A DNA stretch of 64,000 nucleotides, from the NCBI GenBank assembly GCA_903927025.1, contig CAIYLG010000047.1, positions 1-64,000 on the forward strand, written 5' to 3'. Source of the DNA: an uncultured Armatimonadota bacterium. GTDB lineage: Bacteria > Armatimonadota > Fimbriimonadia > Fimbriimonadales > Fimbriimonadaceae. Positions 61,733 through 64,000 of this stretch are shown here, piece by piece. A program made the position numbers and the translations under genes. The notes beneath the pieces are model-generated. The model was not told the origin of the DNA, ran no database searches, and was given only the letters and a program-made list of their open reading frames with translations. The stretch's first letter is position 1, and every line of letters begins with the position of its first letter.

Positions 61733-62899
61733 ATGAGAAAAGTATTTGGTGTGCTTGGTGCCGGCATGCAGGGCACCGCAGCGGCATTCGATTTGGCGAT
61801 GTTTGCCAATCCCGATCAGATTCTGCTCGCAGATGCGAGTATTGAACAGGCACAGCGAAGTGCCCGCAGGGTGAACGACCTCGTGGGACGCACCATTTGT
61901 GAGCCCAGGGAAGTTAATGCGCTCGACCCCGGGAGCCTTGGAGAGTTCCTTCAACCCGTCTCGGTACTGCTGAGCTGCGTTCCGTATTGGATGCACCCTC
62001 GAATCGCGCGAGTCGCGATCGATACCCACACCAGCATGTGTGACCTCGGCGGCAACACCGAGATCACGCTGGAGACTCTGTCCCTTAACGGATGCGCAGA
62101 AAGGGCGGGTGTCACCCTTATTCCCGATACAGGACTCGCCCCAGGACTGGTGAACAGTATCGGCCTCATGCTGATTGAGCGCCTAGACGTTGCTGAATCG
62201 GTGAACCTTTACTGTGGCGTCCTGCCTCAGCACCCAATTCCCCCATTCAACTACAAGCTCACTTTCAATATTGAGGGGCTCGTAACGGAGTACATGTACA
62301 AGGCCATCGCCCTAAGGGACGGCGAAATCGTCGAGTTGGATACCCTTGCTGAAATTGAGGAGCTGGATATCCAGGGCCTTGGAAGGATGGAGGCGTTCAA
62401 CACTTCCGGGGGAACAAGCACTGCGCCCTACAATTTGAAGGGCAGGGTGCAGAGCTACCAGTACAAGACGATTCGGTGGCCGGGGCATTGCGACCGGATG
62501 CGCATGTTCCGCGATTTCGGTCTGTGGGGTGAGGAGCCGGTAGATGTAAAGGGCGTCGCGGTAAAGCCGCGAGATCTATTCTGCAAAGTTTTCGGAGAGC
62601 ACCTAGGCAAGATCAAGGATACCGATCAGTGTGTTGTTCGCGGCGTAGGCGTCGGCTGGAAAGGAGCGGAAAAGGTAAAGATTCAGGCTGATATCTTAGA
62701 CAAGCAATGCGAAAGCACTGGCTTTACCGCCATGGAGCGCACGACAGGATTCTCGATAGCCATTCACGCAGCAGCGATTGCGGAGGGAAGGTTCTCGCCT
62801 GGCTGTCTGCCCTATGAATCGGCCCTTACTGGTGAAGAGTTCTGCACTGAGGTCCAGCGTCGAGGAATTCGGCTGTCCGTCGTTGAACAGCCGCTGTGA
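61733..62899 (+). CDS. Saccharopine dehydrogenase-like NAD(P) oxidoreductase
   Basis: 388 residues. A Rossmann motif opens the protein (FGVLGAGMQGTAAAFDLA), and MCDLGGNTEI is the typical middle motif. DTGLAPGLVNSIGL resembles lysine 6-dehydrogenase/saccharopine dehydrogenase. The C-terminal half has the substrate domain. GGAGGA is just before the ATG. Saccharopine or lysine metabolism is possible, but assignment to one reaction is not safe. The gene meets the glycosidase gene tail-to-tail with 4 nt between. Confidence 0.82.
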   Translation: MRKVFGVLGAGMQGTAAAFDLAMFANPDQILLADASIEQAQRSARRVNDLVGRTICEPREVNALDPGSLGEFLQPVSVLLSCVPYWMHPRIARVAIDTHTSMCDLGGNTEITLETLSLNGCAERAGVTLIPDTGLAPGLVNSIGLMLIERLDVAESVNLYCGVLPQHPIPPFNYKLTFNIEGLVTEYMYKAIALRDGEIVELDTLAEIEELDIQGLGRMEAFNTSGGTSTAPYNLKGRVQSYQYKTIRWPGHCDRMRMFRDFGLWGEEPVDVKGVAVKPRDLFCKVFGEHLGKIKDTDQCVVRGVGVGWKGAEKVKIQADILDKQCESTGFTAMERTTGFSIAIHAAAIAEGRFSPGCLPYESALTGEEFCTEVQRRGIRLSVVEQPL

Positions 62900-62903
62900 A
62901 CTT

Positions 62904-64000
62904 CTACACGTTGGTGATGTAGAGCTGCTGGATGATCTTGGCGATGACGCCCGTCCACCCGGTTTGATGGGTGGCACCCAGTCCGCGCCCGGTATCGCCG
63001 TGGAAATACTCATTGAAGCTGATCAGGTCCTTCCAGTAGGGGTCTTGGTTGAACTTTTCGATGCCTCCGTTGAAGGGGCGATTGCCCGCCTCATCGGGAA
63101 GGAAGATCGAGAGCAGTCGACGCTCCAGGTCTGCGGCCACGACTCCCAAGCTCACTGGCGGACCTTCCGGTGACGGCATATTTGAGGTGAGCTGTGATCC
63201 GTAGTAGTAGTCGTACTTTTGCAGCGCCTCAATCATCAAGTAATTTAAGGGGAACCAGATAGGTCCACGCCAATTGGAGTTTCCACCAAACTGCCCGTTG
63301 GTGGATTCGCCCGGTTCGTAGTCGATGGTGAAGACCTCGCCTCCGAGAGTGATCGAGTACGGGTTTGCCTGGTGATGCTTGGAGACACTTCTTAATCCGT
63401 GGTCTGAGAGGAATTCGTCTGGGTGCAGGAACTTCTCCAGAACCCTTTCCAGGCGATCTCGCGTAACCACCGACAACAGCAGCCGCTCGGACTGACCAGG
63501 CGCCTGCATGCTGGCAACGTTCGACGTTAGGTCCGGACGATTTTCCAGGAACCACTGCATCCGCTTTCGGAACCCGGGGAATTTCTCAACGACGGAAGGT
63601 TCCAGGACGGTGACAGCAAACAGAGAGATGAGACCCACTACGGAGCGAACCTTTAGTCGCTCACAGTCCCCATTGCGGTGCCTAAGAACGTCGTAGAATA
63701 GGCCGTCCTGCTCATCCCAGAGTTCAACACCGTCATTCCCGCGCACGTTCATCGCGCTGGATATGTACATGAAATGCTCAAAGAACTTAGAGGCAACATC
63801 CTCATACGCTGAATCGTGATCGGCGAGCTCGAGAGAAATCTCAAGCATGTTCAGGCAGAACATTGCCATCCAACTCGTGCCGTCGGACTGCTCCAGTGAG
63901 TACCCGTCGGGCAAGGTTCGGTTTCGGTCGAACACCCCGACGTTGTCCAAGCCCAAGAAGCCGCCTTCGAAGACGTTGTTCCCAAACTCATCCTTTCGGT
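62904..64000 (-). CDS. GH63-like glycosidase, C-terminal part (5' end outside window)
   Basis: At least 365 residues are visible; the frame is open to the window edge, so the start is missing. GGFLGLDNVGVFDRNRTLPD, EQSDGTSWMAMFCLN and WRGPIWFPLNYL are typical of the alpha/alpha-barrel (six-hairpin) GH63-like 'glucosidase' family. That family acts on alpha-glucosides. Near the end, FHGDTGRGLGATHQTGWTG is the conserved tail. The full length is probably 850-900 residues. No stop or frameshift was seen. Confidence 0.88.
   Translation of the reverse strand, partial: RKDEFGNNVFEGGFLGLDNVGVFDRNRTLPDGYSLEQSDGTSWMAMFCLNMLEISLELADHDSAYEDVASKFFEHFMYISSAMNVRGNDGVELWDEQDGLFYDVLRHRNGDCERLKVRSVVGLISLFAVTVLEPSVVEKFPGFRKRMQWFLENRPDLTSNVASMQAPGQSERLLLSVVTRDRLERVLEKFLHPDEFLSDHGLRSVSKHHQANPYSITLGGEVFTIDYEPGESTNGQFGGNSNWRGPIWFPLNYLMIEALQKYDYYYGSQLTSNMPSPEGPPVSLGVVAADLERRLLSIFLPDEAGNRPFNGGIEKFNQDPYWKDLISFNEYFHGDTGRGLGATHQTGWTGVIAKIIQQLYITNV

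Overview
The window looks like chromosomal sequence of an aerobic, Gram-negative-type bacterium with moderately high GC. The gene content points to the Armatimonadota, probably the Fimbriimonas group. The pointers are pseudopilins with a class III N-terminus, LacI and GntR/LacI sugar-type regulators, an alternative complex III joined to a caa3 oxidase, lipoboxes and many exported proteins. This is inference from gene content and protein flavour, because no rRNA is present. I see no tRNA, rRNA, CRISPR array, transposase or phage gene. Genes are densely packed, with many 1-4 nt overlaps and frequent TTG or GTG starts.

Layout. 0.1-2.8 kb (minus): cdaA-cdaR-acetyltransferase (c-di-AMP synthesis). 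2.9-8.2 kb (plus): pheA, a GNAT acetyltransferase, an M3 oligopeptidase and a TPR-sulfotransferase. 8.3-12.1 kb (minus): two tiny paralogous lipoproteins, a pseudopilin and two sugar-type repressors, one with twin palindromic operators at its own start codon. 12.2-12.85 kb: gene-free but rich in hairpins. 12.86-20.0 kb (minus): zinc-ribbon protein, SprT-like protein, NAD(P)HX repair enzyme, two membrane FHA proteins and a VWA protein, probably one operon. 20.2-23.6 kb (plus): an unknown protein behind a good sigma70-type promoter, purN-plsC, a pseudopilin and a small membrane protein.

23.8-39.2 kb (minus) is one 13-gene respiratory operon of about 15 kb. In transcription order it encodes a fused heme A/heme O synthase, ActA-ActF of alternative complex III, a small anchored protein, a Sco copper chaperone and caa3 oxidase subunits II, I, III and IV. 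It ends at a strong intrinsic terminator. It would make both the quinol:cytochrome c oxidoreductase and the terminal oxidase, plus the heme and copper factors for assembly.

39.5-53.3 kb: an M28 carboxypeptidase, purS-purQ, an NlpC/P60 hydrolase, a TolB-like propeller, an APC permease divergent from glycolate oxidase glcDEF, folE2, a lipoprotein and a lone sdhA. 53.4-64 kb: an M61 peptidase divergent from the most unusual locus here, four exported paralogs arranged A-B-A-B that I cannot assign to any known family. A hybrid sensor kinase, a saccharopine-dehydrogenase-like enzyme and the C-terminal part of a GH63-like glycosidase (cut by the window edge) follow.

The best candidates for undescribed biology are the A-B-A-B array (55254-59239), the T-x-A-[MF]-A-P motifs shared by the neighbouring VWA and FHA proteins, the paired mini-lipoproteins and the hairpin-rich region at 12.4-12.6 kb.
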